Assembly (NCBI GenBank): GCA_022841345.1
Contig: JALHRR010000007.1
Span: 62,001-126,000 of the forward strand
DNA from: Saprospiraceae bacterium
GTDB taxonomy: Bacteria > Bacteroidota > Bacteroidia > Chitinophagales > Saprospiraceae
DNA: 64,000 nucleotides
Reading direction: 5' to 3'
Under the pieces are notes generated by a model that searched no databases, was not told the origin of the DNA, and saw only the letters and a list, made by a program, of their open reading frames with translations. This document shows, in pieces, positions 50,150 to 59,957 of this stretch; the stretch's first letter is position 1, and every line of letters starts with the position of its first letter. The position numbers and the translations under genes were made by a program.

Positions 50150-53100
50150 CTATCTCATCAAGCTGACTTCACCATAAAATTTCTTAACAGTTCCATCATT
50201 GAATTCCACAAGAATACTATAAACAAAAGTGGCCGGAACCATGAGTTTTCCATGATGGAAACCGTCCCACCCATATTCTTTTTGATTTGGCGGGAATTCT
50301 TTTCTGAGAAATACTCTTTCGCCCCATCGGTCAAATACTTCCATGAATTTGATTTCTTTGATGTTGTCTCCCCCGTAAATGGTAAATGTGTCATTGATTC
50401 CATCGCCATTTGGAGAAAATCCATCCGGAACAAAGGCATTATACTTTTTGAGAATGTCGATCATCATTTGGTCATCAGCTGTACACCCACTGTTATCAGT
50501 AATCTGAACAGAAACACTTGTGCGATCCTCCACTTTAAATGTAATGGAAGGGCAGAGGGGACAATTAATATTATTACTGTCCACCTTCCATAAGTACTGA
50601 GAAATACTATCAGATGGAATCGTAGAATTTGCTGTAATGTTTACATCTGTTCCGGGCGTCACAGTGATTCCGGCTCCCAGTTCGACCAATAGTCTCGGTG
50701 GTTGAATTAACCTGAATTCTTCTGTCACACTACATCCGAAAGCGTCTCTGACAGTTAATGTATATAAACCATCTCCGAGAGAAGTAAATGAAGTAGTTCC
50801 GGCCAGTGGACCATTATTCAGAGAATACTGAAGGGGGGGCGTCCCGCCTGTACTTGATACTATTTCAATGCTACCATTCCGAAGCCCAAAGCAGGAAGGG
50901 GAATTTGCCGCTACTTCTATGGCAGGAGTTAGTCCTACTTTTATGGTAACGCTGCCAGAATAACTACATGCTGTTTCTCTGTATATAACCTGTATTACAT
51001 GTTCTCCCGGTCCGGCAGTTTTAGCGCTGAATACGCCTGTACTTGCATTGATTATTCCCGGGCCTGTCCAGAGGAAGGATCCATTTCCCGGACCCGGTGA
51101 AATCTGAGTCGCCAATGTCATATCAGGAGTATTATCTGTTAGACAGATGGGGGCAATGGGTAAAATATTGACATTAACGGTTGGACAATCCACTGCGACA
51201 CAAGTTGTATTAGCAGGTACACTGTTTCCGCATGGTCCATTCCCAATGGCAACTATCTGGAAATCAACAGAAGCTCCTGTTGCCAGCGGCTGCACCAGAT
51301 GTGATGTTGTGTAAATGGTATCTGGATTTCCGTTGTCCACAATAATGATATAACCGGAAGCTCCCGGCACTGGATTCCATGAAAATGTAACAGAAGTCAA
51401 AGTTCCATTGCAGAGTATAACCGGAGATTCAAGGGGAGCATCTACTTGCACCGCGAATGTTGCGGATTGAGAAGGACAAGCATCTTTTGTTACAATGAGC
51501 GAAACGGTTTTATTTCCCGGAGTTGACCAGCTTACATTGTCGGGAATATTACCTACAACTGTATTTGGGTTTCCTCCATCGAAATTCCATAAAAAACTAC
51601 CGTCATTGCTGTCGCCGGTATAAGTCAATACTGATGCCTGGCCTATGCAAACAGGGCTTTCCAGTGTGAATGAGGCTATTGGAGTTGGATTAACTACTAT
51701 AGTCACCGTGTTTTCATACACACAATTATCTTCTCTGTAACTGAGAGTGATAATATGTGAACCTGCGCCACTGATATTTGGATCAAATATTCCGTTCGCC
51801 GAATCTGAAATTCCATCACCGCTCCATGTCAATACTCCGTTGCCCGAATCAGGATTAATATTCGCATTGAGCTGAATAACTGAACTTTGAGGTATGAGAC
51901 AGATAGGATCCACCGGATCAATAAGCACTTCTACATCATCACAATCCTGAGCGATACAGGTCAGTTCAGCAATTGAATTGTCACAAGGCCCGGAGCTTAT
52001 AAATTCTACTTGCAAAGTCATACTGATACCCGGAGTAAGCCCTGAAGTTGTATATGTATTGCCAGTCTGAATACCCATAGGTCCGTCCAGAAGTGTAATA
52101 ATTTGTCCGGAAGCTGCCGGGTCAATATTCCAGGAAAATGTAATACTGGAAGTGTTGGTTTCGCATGTGATGACAGGGTCCGCCATGGGCTGCACAACGG
52201 AGACTGTTTGCTCGAACGGTGCAGAAATACAGCCATTTTCTGTCACTTGAAGACTTATAATCTTTGAGCCACTGCTTGACCAATTTACAGTATGAGGCCC
52301 TCTGCCGGTTCCGGGAATGGCATTTCCATTATTGAAGTTCCAGTCAAATGGTGCACCGTTGCCAGCAGTACCTGAATACGATATTACAGAAGATTCGTCC
52401 AGACAAACGGGAGAAGTTGCTGAGAAATTTGCAGAAGGTGTATCATAAACAGTAATTTCTCCTGTACCTGTATAAGAACAATTGCCTTCAGTGTACCTGA
52501 ATCCGACCACATGTATTCCCGGTCCTGCAAGAGCCGGATTAAAAACTCCATTGACTCCGTCTATAATTCCAAGACCCACCCAGGATATAGTGCCGGTAGG
52601 ATTTTGGGGAGTCACAAGCAGGCTCAGTGTTATGGGTGTTGTAGCAGCTGTGAGGCAGACAGGTGTTATTTCCTGAAAATCAAGCACTACATCAGGGCAA
52701 TCCTCAGCTACGCAAGTTAATTCTGAGCTCACGGGGCCGCATGGATTATTAGTCAGGGCAGTAACTTCAATGGTAACTGCATCTCCAGGATTGAGGCCTG
52801 TAAATGCATAAGAATTGCCGATTAAAGTTCCTGCAGGTCCGGATATAAGTACTGCGTTAAATCCTGTTACTCCGGGAATATTCGCCCAGCTAAAAGTAAT
52901 GTTTTCTGTATTGGTACTACAAGTGATGAGTGGGGCTGCTACAGGGTTGGTGACAATAACAGGAAGACTGAATAATGGAGAACTACAGCCGTTTTCGCTG
53001 ATAATCAATTCTATTGTTTTTGATCCGGCATTGTTCCAGCTGACTGTATGGGGTCCGGGTCCATTACCCGGTGTTGCGGAACCATTGTCAAAATCCCAGT

Positions 53101-56100
53101 CAAATTGCATACTGCTGTGAATGGGCAAGGTTTCAATTGTCAAAGGTGTAGAAACGCAAATAGTATCCTCGCTCAGGCTGAATGAAGCACTTGGTGTAGC
53201 AAAAACTTGAACAGGTAAAACTGTAATGATTTCACAAGGGCCTTCTGTGTATGTAATGGTCACATCATGAAGACCTAAGCCTGCTAAAATTGGATCAAAT
53301 ATTGGTTGGGCTGAGTCTGAAATCCCGGGTCCTGAAAAAACAAGATTGCCGGCACCGGCCGTATTTCCTGTTAATGTTACCACAATAGGCACAACCGGTG
53401 AGTTTGCATTTAAACAAATACCGGGAATTGGCTCAGCTTGAAGGTTAAATACAGGACAACTTAATGCTGCACAGTCCATCGTTACAAATTGATTTCCGCA
53501 GCTACTATTATTTATAATTTCCAGTTGAATAGAAACCAATTCCTCAGGCATTAAATTATCAACTGTATATGTTGTTCCTGATAATGTCCCTGTTTGCCCG
53601 GTGAGTACAACTACATTATATCCGGCAGCTCCCGGTACATCCGTCCATTCAAAGACTACGCTGGTGGTTGTAGCCACTCCGCAAGCTATTGCAGGCAGAG
53701 GGAGCGGAGAATCTATCTGAATACTTTGAGTCGAGAGTTCAGAAACACAACCATTATCGGTAACACTGAGTGAAATAATTTTATTTCCGCCGGCAATCCA
53801 GGATACAGTATGTGGTCCTGAACCGGTCCCGGGATTGGCAGATCCTGCATCAAAATCCCAGGTAAATGTAGCATTGGCACTGACAGTTCCGGTAAAAGTG
53901 ACAATCGTGGTGGAATCAACACAAATTGGATTATCTGCTATAGTGAAGGTAGAAGCCGGAACCTGATAAACATAAATTGTTATAAACTCAGTATAAAAAC
54001 AAAGTTCTTCATTGTATATCAAAGTAATTTGATGTTGACCAGGTCCTGCAAGTACAGGATTAAATATTCCGTTTTCAGCATCAGTAATTCCAGGGCCAAT
54101 CCATTCGTAAGTTCCAACATTTGGATCACCTCCTGAAACATCTGCTTCCAGGGTAATGGGTAGTGTATTTGGGCTAACACAGATATCATTTACGGGCAGT
54201 ATATCTACAGAAATTGCAGGGCATGGCACCGCATAGCAGGTGAATTCTGTGAAAGTAACGGGGCATGGAAATGGGGCTTCGGCAGTCACGCGGATTGTTA
54301 CTGATTCTCCATTTACCAGATTATCAAATTGTATATTATTTCCATTAATTTGTCCGGTATGGCCACTTATGACGTCTACTGTAACATTAATGGCTCCCGG
54401 AACAGGATTCCAGTAAAAAGAAGTTGAAGTCCCGGTAGAAACACCACAATATACTTCCGGAGCATCGATTTGAGGGACAACCTCAACAGTTGATGAGGTT
54501 TCCGCTGAGCATCCATTTGAATCAGTTACTGTGACCGTATAAATTGTAGTTTCAGTCGGGGTAATAACTACTGTAGCGTCTGTTCCTAATCCCTGATCCC
54601 AATCATATGTTGCACCTCCTGATGCATTTAGTACAAGATTTTCACCCTCGCACATAATGGGATTAAATGGATTGATCCTGGCATCCGGCGCAGGATCAAT
54701 AATGAATGAAATGGACTCACTCCCAGTACAACCTGTTGCCGCCTCTGTTCCGAAAACAGTATAAGTATAAGTACCCGGCACTCCTGGATTTACGATTCTA
54801 ACAGATGAAGTGTTGGAAGGATCATCTTCCCAGACATAAGTATCAGCACCTGAAACTTCCAGAGTAATGTCAGATAAAAGACAGAGTTGTCCATCCATTG
54901 TGATATCAAGGACAGGTGAAGGAATCATATAAATGGTAATTTCAGCACTTCCTTCGCAACCCTCAAAGTTTATTCCCTCAACAAGGAATGTTGTAGTTTC
55001 CGTAATGATAGGGCTGATGGAGGAACTGTTCCCCTCTATCTGTCCGGTGTTTTGATTGTACCAGACATAACTAAACGCACCGCTGGCCGTAAGTGTAATA
55101 GAAGCTCCATCGCAAACATCAAGAGCGGGCGCATCAATGATAATATCCGGTTCCGGAGCAAATGTGACTTCTATCGTTTCAGTTGCTGAGGGACATCCGT
55201 TAAGGTAAACTGTGAGGGTATAAGTACCTTCATCTGTTGCATCTAATAAATTTTGTTGATTGGAATTGTAACCATTGGGTCCCATCCATTCATAAATTAC
55301 ATTCAGATTAAAAGGGAATGTACTACCATTAAGCATTATGGGTTGTCCCGGACAGGGTAGCCCCAATAATGTAATGAGGGCACTTGGAGCTTCGGTTATT
55401 TCTACGGGTAAACTAAAAGTCTCAGTACAGCCATTTTGAGTGACTGTAAGTGTGATGACTTTATTCCCACCGGTGGTCCAATAAACTTCATGGGGACCTT
55501 CACTATTTAATAACGTAGCAATGCCACCATCGAAATCCCATACAAATTCTGCCCCCGGATTGGCTGTTCCTGTGAAGGTAACGAGGACTACATCCCCGGC
55601 ACATATAATATTGGGGCCGCTTATTTCAAAAGAAACTACCGGAGGATCGCACATGCCCGGCTGGGTTGTAGAAGTATTTGCAGGGCTTACTGTAGTGGGA
55701 TCCTGATCGCAAACACAGCGATAATATACAGTCATACTGAATTCCTGATCATAGGCAGGAATAGCAGGGTTTCCTCCTGATGTACTGAAGGGATCATTGA
55801 AAAACATCAGGGTAGATCCCATCGGACAAGATGGAACTTCCGGAATAAAGGTACCTCCTTCCAAATTGCAAAAAATGGAACAATCACTGTCGATAATGGT
55901 AAGTGAAGGAGGTGCAAAATCCAAATCAGGGCAAACTACACAATTCTCCGGAATGGGTACCGGCACGTTTGGACTCATGCAAGCCGTGTTGCAGCTATTT
56001 CTGACTCTGATCTGCCTGGGCGGGCCTCCGGCAGGGATACCTGTGGCAATATTATTATTTGACCATGAAGCACCACCATCAAAAGAGTATTCCCAAAAAC

Positions 56101-57040
56101 ATCCTGCAGGTGCTGAGGCAATGGGTCCTGCATCCACTGTGATAGTTACTGTACCTCCCTGGCACTCAGCATTAGTATTTTGTATTTCCGGTGTATCATA
56201 CACTGTATATGTGACGGGAGTTCTCGCATTTCCGCAATATTCATTTAAACCCGGACATTCGCAGTTTGCGTAAAAAGTATATTCTCCTGCTGCCAAGGCT
56301 CCCGGATTAAAGTTGTTGCCGCTTCCCAGACTCGAGCCACCTACGGGAGTATTATACCAATGCACCTGAGGCGCTATTGAGGGAGGTACTATCAACGTGG
56401 CTGCTGTGGCGTGAGAGCAGGAATTGTCATTGATGACTGCATTTCCGGAAACGGCATAATTGACCGGAATCCCCCCATTACATCCAGGACAGTCAAAAGT
56501 GATACTAACGCTGGTTAGAAATCCTACATCAGCACCAATACAGTCAAATACCTGAACTGCCCATCCTGCAGCATTGATATCACAACCGGCAATACTACTC
56601 AGTGCACCAAATATTGACCATGTACCTGATAAAGAATAGGGGGTACCGGGGCCACATATATTCAAAGGCCCATTATTGGCACCATTCGTAAAAGTAAGAT
56701 TAGTGAAATTATCACCGGAATTACAGACTCCGGCACCCAGGTGCTGATGTAATTGTAATGTTCCACAGCCATTGGGGCCTATTAAATACCATCGGTGTAA
56801 ATCTGAAACATATGTGTGCGTGCCATTGAAAACAACAGTAACGATGCATGTTGCAGGATCAAATTGACATGGTAGATTACAGGTGTTGGGCAGGCAACCT
56901 GCGCTGGTAAGGTTCCCGCTTGAACCTTCACATACTGAAACTCCATTTACGTTTTGTTCCTCAGCGATACACTGACTTCTCAGATTCGGGCTTATGCACA
57001 AAACCAACAAACTTAATAATACCAGTCTTCCAATTCCCAT
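50150..57040 (-). CDS. Giant secreted PKD/fibronectin-like repeat protein with T9SS type B C-terminus
   Basis: The 2296-residue product begins with a signal peptide (MGIGRLVLLSLLVLCISPNLRSQ) and a cysteine-rich, P-domain-like region (about 30-190, WYLIGPNGCGTLQLHQHLG). From about 465 a PKD domain (VTFTGTANPGAEFVWDFDGG), Ig/PKD-like units to 860, then a composite unit of an FN3-like half (CGVATTTSVVFEWTDVPGA type) and a PKD half (GPHTVSWIAGGNKIISLSVT type) repeats about every 253 residues: FN3 halves near 863, 1117, 1373, 1623 and 1875, PKD halves near 1037, 1293, 1543 and 1797. A PPLQYSLNNGPLAG module and the C-terminal NAFVPDGFSPNGDGINDTF ... YGWDGFHHG ... YGEVSLMR (CHU_C / gliding-motility-associated type) end it. 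Cell-surface adhesin or matrix protein is inferred. A TACCTTTG box at 57114-57121 lies upstream. Confidence 0.93.
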   Translation of the reverse strand: MGIGRLVLLSLLVLCISPNLRSQCIAEEQNVNGVSVCEGSSGNLTSAGCLPNTCNLPCQFDPATCIVTVVFNGTHTYVSDLHRWYLIGPNGCGTLQLHQHLGAGVCNSGDNFTNLTFTNGANNGPLNICGPGTPYSLSGTWSIFGALSSIAGCDINAAGWAVQVFDCIGADVGFLTSVSITFDCPGCNGGIPVNYAVSGNAVINDNSCSHATAATLIVPPSIAPQVHWYNTPVGGSSLGSGNNFNPGALAAGEYTFYANCECPGLNEYCGNARTPVTYTVYDTPEIQNTNAECQGGTVTITVDAGPIASAPAGCFWEYSFDGGASWSNNNIATGIPAGGPPRQIRVRNSCNTACMSPNVPVPIPENCVVCPDLDFAPPSLTIIDSDCSIFCNLEGGTFIPEVPSCPMGSTLMFFNDPFSTSGGNPAIPAYDQEFSMTVYYRCVCDQDPTTVSPANTSTTQPGMCDPPVVSFEISGPNIICAGDVVLVTFTGTANPGAEFVWDFDGGIATLLNSEGPHEVYWTTGGNKVITLTVTQNGCTETFSLPVEITEAPSALITLLGLPCPGQPIMLNGSTFPFNLNVIYEWMGPNGYNSNQQNLLDATDEGTYTLTVYLNGCPSATETIEVTFAPEPDIIIDAPALDVCDGASITLTASGAFSYVWYNQNTGQIEGNSSSISPIITETTTFLVEGINFEGCEGSAEITIYMIPSPVLDITMDGQLCLLSDITLEVSGADTYVWEDDPSNTSSVRIVNPGVPGTYTYTVFGTEAATGCTGSESISFIIDPAPDARINPFNPIMCEGENLVLNASGGATYDWDQGLGTDATVVITPTETTIYTVTVTDSNGCSAETSSTVEVVPQIDAPEVYCGVSTGTSTSFYWNPVPGAINVTVDVISGHTGQINGNNIQFDNLVNGESVTIRVTAEAPFPCPVTFTEFTCYAVPCPAISVDILPVNDICVSPNTLPITLEADVSGGDPNVGTYEWIGPGITDAENGIFNPVLAGPGQHQITLIYNEELCFYTEFITIYVYQVPASTFTIADNPICVDSTTIVTFTGTVSANATFTWDFDAGSANPGTGSGPHTVSWIAGGNKIISLSVTDNGCVSELSTQSIQIDSPLPLPAIACGVATTTSVVFEWTDVPGAAGYNVVVLTGQTGTLSGTTYTVDNLMPEELVSIQLEIINNSSCGNQFVTMDCAALSCPVFNLQAEPIPGICLNANSPVVPIVVTLTGNTAGAGNLVFSGPGISDSAQPIFDPILAGLGLHDVTITYTEGPCEIITVLPVQVFATPSASFSLSEDTICVSTPLTIETLPIHSSMQFDWDFDNGSATPGNGPGPHTVSWNNAGSKTIELIISENGCSSPLFSLPVIVTNPVAAPLITCSTNTENITFSWANIPGVTGFNAVLISGPAGTLIGNSYAFTGLNPGDAVTIEVTALTNNPCGPVSSELTCVAEDCPDVVLDFQEITPVCLTAATTPITLSLLVTPQNPTGTISWVGLGIIDGVNGVFNPALAGPGIHVVGFRYTEGNCSYTGTGEITVYDTPSANFSATSPVCLDESSVISYSGTAGNGAPFDWNFNNGNAIPGTGRGPHTVNWSSSGSKIISLQVTENGCISAPFEQTVSVVQPMADPVITCETNTSSITFSWNIDPAASGQIITLLDGPMGIQTGNTYTTSGLTPGISMTLQVEFISSGPCDNSIAELTCIAQDCDDVEVLIDPVDPICLIPQSSVIQLNANINPDSGNGVLTWSGDGISDSANGIFDPNISGAGSHIITLSYREDNCVYENTVTIVVNPTPIASFTLESPVCIGQASVLTYTGDSNDGSFLWNFDGGNPNTVVGNIPDNVSWSTPGNKTVSLIVTKDACPSQSATFAVQVDAPLESPVILCNGTLTSVTFSWNPVPGASGYIIIVDNGNPDTIYTTSHLVQPLATGASVDFQIVAIGNGPCGNSVPANTTCVAVDCPTVNVNILPIAPICLTDNTPDMTLATQISPGPGNGSFLWTGPGIINASTGVFSAKTAGPGEHVIQVIYRETACSYSGSVTIKVGLTPAIEVAANSPSCFGLRNGSIEIVSSTGGTPPLQYSLNNGPLAGTTSFTSLGDGLYTLTVRDAFGCSVTEEFRLIQPPRLLVELGAGITVTPGTDVNITANSTIPSDSISQYLWKVDSNNINCPLCPSITFKVEDRTSVSVQITDNSGCTADDQMMIDILKKYNAFVPDGFSPNGDGINDTFTIYGGDNIKEIKFMEVFDRWGERVFLRKEFPPNQKEYGWDGFHHGKLMVPATFVYSILVEFNDGTVKKFYGEVSLMR

Positions 57041-57113
57041 GTTCCCCTCATTCTAAACTGTAACCCTACAATAAAAATCTTGCTTCTTAAAGGCTTGTGC
57101 GCAAAGCCAACAA

Positions 57114-57121
57114 CAAAGGTA
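57114..57121 (-). promoter_or_regulatory. Promoter -7 box of the giant PKD gene
   Basis: The minus strand reads TACCTTTG, an exact TAnnTTTG, with TTTTG 24 nt further upstream (57146-57150). The leader would be about 70 nt. Confidence 0.4.
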
Positions 57122-57202
57122 AGAACTAATATTAAGAGCTACGTACAAAATCAGGTAGAAGTTAGTGCCGGAAGTAACAATTTAAATTTGGAATTTAGAT
57201 TC

Positions 57203-57257
57203 AGCTAAAAAATAAAGTGTTTCATCGATCTCCTTTGGGGAAATTAATGAAACACTT
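57203..57257 (-). terminator. Terminator-like hairpin after the E2 gene
   Basis: On the minus strand AAGTGTTTCAT (57257-57247) pairs with ATGAAACACTT (57225-57215), and a T-rich tract (TTATTTTTTAG) follows. The loop contains a smaller TCCCC/GGGGA stem. It separates the E2 gene from the giant gene downstream. Confidence 0.8.
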
Positions 57258-57280
57258 AAAAATATATCTTAACAATAATA

Positions 57281-58585
57281 TTACAAAACCAATCTTATAG
57301 GGTTTTCAATATATTCTTTAACTGTTTGTAAAAATTTCGCGCCTGTTACTCCGTCAACTACTCTATGATCACAAGAAAGGGTTACTTTCATAATATTACC
57401 AGGAACAACGGCGCCATTCTTCACTACCGGTACAGATTTGATAGAGCCTACTGCAAGAATGCAAGCGTCGGGAGGATTGATAATTGCTGTAAATTCATCT
57501 ATATCAAACATCCCCAGATTAGAGATGGTAAATGTATTTCCCTGCATTTCTGCCGGTTGTAATTTTTTATCTTTAGCCTTTCCTGCCAGCGTTTTAATTT
57601 CTGAATTGAGTTGAGAGAGCGATTTGAAGTCTGCATTTCTGATGACAGGAACTAATAATCCATCCTCTACACCGACTGCTACACCAATATGGATATGCTG
57701 ATGGTAAGAAATTTTATCACCCAGCCAAGAAGAATTAACAGCAGGATGTTTTCTTAAGGCTGCTGCACATGCTTTCACTACTATATCATTAAATGAAATT
57801 TTTTGTTCTGCAATCTCATTTAGTTGAGCCCTTGCTGCAATAGCATTATCCATGTCAATCTCCATGGTGAGATAGAAGTGCGGTGCAGAAAATTTGCTTT
57901 CTCCCAGCCTTCTCGCTATTGTTTTGCGCATTTGATTGACAGGAACTTCTCTGGAAGCATCCTCCATGCTGAATGCTTGGACAGGAGTTTTAATTTGCTC
58001 TGATTTACCATCCTTTGAAGGGCTGGCAGATCCTGAGGACATCGCGGCTTCAACATCTTTTCTGATAATTCGGCCATGGTCTCCGGAGCCCTGGATTTTG
58101 TTAAGATCTAAACCGCTTTCTTTAGCAATGGACTTCGCAAGTGGAGATGCCTTGACTCTCTGGTTAGAAGATTCTTTATCATTTTCTTCTGTACCAGCTT
58201 CTTCTGAATCCTCTTTAGCGTCACCCTCAGCTTCTTCTTTTTCTGGAGCAGGGGTATCTGTTTTTGCCTCAGATTTTTCCTCCTTCTTTTCTTTTTTAGA
58301 ATCACTTACTGATCCATTGGATCCTTTCAAAGCACTTTCAAAGTCTTCACCTTTCTCGCCAATTACAGCAATAATCCCATCTACAGGAACAGCCCCTGAT
58401 GCTACTCCAATATGCAGTAAGTAGCCTTCATGAAAAGATTCCAGTTCCATAGTTGCCTTATCAGTTTCAACTTCCGCCAAAATATCACCAGGTGAAACTT
58501 TGTCACCTACTTTTTTTGACCATCCTATGATGACCCCTTCCTCCATCGTATCACTCAGGCGGGGCATTCTTATAATTTCTGCCAT
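57281..58585 (-). CDS. Dihydrolipoamide acyltransferase (E2), pyruvate-dehydrogenase type
   Basis: From the ATG at 58585 the product has 434 residues. The lipoyl domain (1-80) carries the lipoylated Lys43 in EVETDKATME. A charged Glu/Lys/Ala-rich linker (90-135) leads to a peripheral-subunit-binding domain (KASPLAKSIAKESG ... GSGDHGRIIRKDV, 135-175). The catalytic domain (210-434) ends with SCDHRVVDG, the CoA-acyltransferase active site. RMPRLSDTMEEG at the start is typical of pyruvate dehydrogenase E2. E1 and E3 genes are not in the window. The frame continues 15 codons upstream, which I reject since MAEIIRMPRL is the family start. A TATATTTG box sits 43 nt upstream. Confidence 0.95.
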   Translation of the reverse strand: MAEIIRMPRLSDTMEEGVIIGWSKKVGDKVSPGDILAEVETDKATMELESFHEGYLLHIGVASGAVPVDGIIAVIGEKGEDFESALKGSNGSVSDSKKEKKEEKSEAKTDTPAPEKEEAEGDAKEDSEEAGTEENDKESSNQRVKASPLAKSIAKESGLDLNKIQGSGDHGRIIRKDVEAAMSSGSASPSKDGKSEQIKTPVQAFSMEDASREVPVNQMRKTIARRLGESKFSAPHFYLTMEIDMDNAIAARAQLNEIAEQKISFNDIVVKACAAALRKHPAVNSSWLGDKISYHQHIHIGVAVGVEDGLLVPVIRNADFKSLSQLNSEIKTLAGKAKDKKLQPAEMQGNTFTISNLGMFDIDEFTAIINPPDACILAVGSIKSVPVVKNGAVVPGNIMKVTLSCDHRVVDGVTGAKFLQTVKEYIENPIRLVL

Positions 58586-58627
58586 GTAACTATTTTTGTT
58601 TGTGTGGTTTGAACTCAATGAATGCTG

Positions 58628-58635
58628 CAAATATA
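58628..58635 (-). promoter_or_regulatory. Promoter -7 box of the E2 gene
   Basis: The minus strand reads TATATTTG (exact consensus) 43 nt before the chosen ATG. A -33 element is not clear. It lies upstream of the rejected 15-codon extension as well, so it does not decide the start. Confidence 0.4.
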
Positions 58636-58821
58636 GTCAAACAATTATTTATACCTCACGAGTCATTAATGTTTGTGCCGGAGTGGCAACTGTCATTGGC
58701 TCAAATGGAAGATTTCAATCGCATGTAAGCATTTTATTTTCAAAAATAATTGTTGATATTTTGGAAGTTATCATAATGTTAAAAATGCATATTTTCATTG
58801 ATTTAAGAATCGTTTTAATCT

Positions 58822-58852
58822 TTTGCGGAGTCAGGGCAATACACTATTTTTG
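58822..58852 (+). promoter_or_regulatory. Promoter of the transglutaminase-like gene
   Basis: TTTG (58822-58825), a 19-nt spacer and TATTTTTG (58845-58852) match the Bacteroidota consensus exactly. The ATG is 57 nt downstream. The rest of the 323-nt gap (58586-58908) holds no other clear feature; an overlapping 103-codon frame there (58596-58907) is not protein-like. Confidence 0.6.
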
Positions 58853-58908
58853 TTTATATTCGTTTCAAATCAATCAGGATCAGTTTCTAATAAGCCGGAA
58901 GAAATAGA

Positions 58909-59949
58909 ATGAAGTACATTTTAATATTATTGTTGTTGCCATTTTTATCTGAAGGACAATCACAGGATAAAATGTGGGCATCCGTCATCGACAATATTGA
59001 TTTTACTAAGGACACTGTTGAATCTGTTTTTAAGTGGGTGACAGATAACATTCGATATGATCAAAAAATGGTTCCGGACGATGGATTGTACACGTCCAAA
59101 TTGAAGTTGGTCCAGGATGCATTGAAAACCGGAAGAGGGGTTTGTGAACATTATGCTGAATTATTTCATGGTTTGATGCAATATCTGGGTTATGAGAGTT
59201 ATGTAATCGGTGGATATGTAAGGCAGAATGGAACGATTAATTCTGAATATGGACATGTTTGGAATGCAGTTAAAATTGCTGATAAATGGTATTTATTTGA
59301 CCCAACCTGGGCAGCAGGATATACTGAAAATGGTAAATTCATACAATCCTACTCGAAAGAATGGTACAAAGTTTCAGCTAATGAGTTTGTCAAAACACAT
59401 ATGCCCTTTGATCCACTATGGCAATTATTGGACCGCCCATTTTCTCATGCGGATTTTTATGCCAACACATTTAATAACAAGCCTGAACCTAAGTTTGATA
59501 TTGTGAATGATATTGATGCAGAATTGACAAAAGCTGAACTGGATCGGCTTGCAGGGCATATAGAAAGAATTGAATTTGCCGGTATGCCGAATAATCTAAG
59601 CAAAAGAAGAGTTTTACGCCTTAAGCAAGAGCTTGAAAACAGACGATATAATGAGCATTTAGATGTTCTGAATGCCAGAATCGATGAAATGAACGATGTT
59701 GTGAATGACTTTAATAATTATGTTGAAGCCAGAAATCAGGGATTCAAACGTGGCAATTGGACGAAAGCCAAGATCGAAGAAAGTGTTGATCAGTTATACT
59801 CAAAAGTTTCAGAGCTTTTAGCATTTTCAGAGACATTACCAGTTTATCAGGGTAGTAAGAATCAACCCTTCAGCTCATTTAAAAACAGCATCAGCCGAAT
59901 GTCCAAAGAAGTTACAAAGGTGTATCAGGAAGCCAAGAATATGAAATAA
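58909..59949 (+). CDS. Transglutaminase-like cysteine protease-fold protein, secreted
   Basis: The 346-residue product has a short signal peptide (MKYILILLLLPFLSEGQS), then a transglutaminase-like core with the Cys-His-Asp triad: C79 in GVCEHYAELF, H116 in YGHVWNAV and D131 in LFDPTWAAG. After residue 200 the chain becomes helical and charged (coiled-coil-like), ending VTKVYQEAKNMK. The family includes peptidases and cross-linking enzymes; direction of reaction is unknown. Periplasmic or surface location is inferred. Confidence 0.92.
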   Translation: MKYILILLLLPFLSEGQSQDKMWASVIDNIDFTKDTVESVFKWVTDNIRYDQKMVPDDGLYTSKLKLVQDALKTGRGVCEHYAELFHGLMQYLGYESYVIGGYVRQNGTINSEYGHVWNAVKIADKWYLFDPTWAAGYTENGKFIQSYSKEWYKVSANEFVKTHMPFDPLWQLLDRPFSHADFYANTFNNKPEPKFDIVNDIDAELTKAELDRLAGHIERIEFAGMPNNLSKRRVLRLKQELENRRYNEHLDVLNARIDEMNDVVNDFNNYVEARNQGFKRGNWTKAKIEESVDQLYSKVSELLAFSETLPVYQGSKNQPFSSFKNSISRMSKEVTKVYQEAKNMK

Positions 59950-59957
59950 TCCCGGGT

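Noticed and set aside
55797-56273. 158-residue antisense frame within the giant gene
   Set aside because: It is a shadow of the PKD-repeat gene on the other strand; the true frame shows domains and a signal peptide.
57936-58424. 162-residue Ser-rich antisense frame in the E2 gene
   Set aside because: It mirrors the Glu/Lys-rich linker of the E2 protein.
58596-58907. 103-residue plus-strand frame before the transglutaminase gene
   Set aside because: It spans the E2 promoter and the transglutaminase promoter and has random-looking composition.
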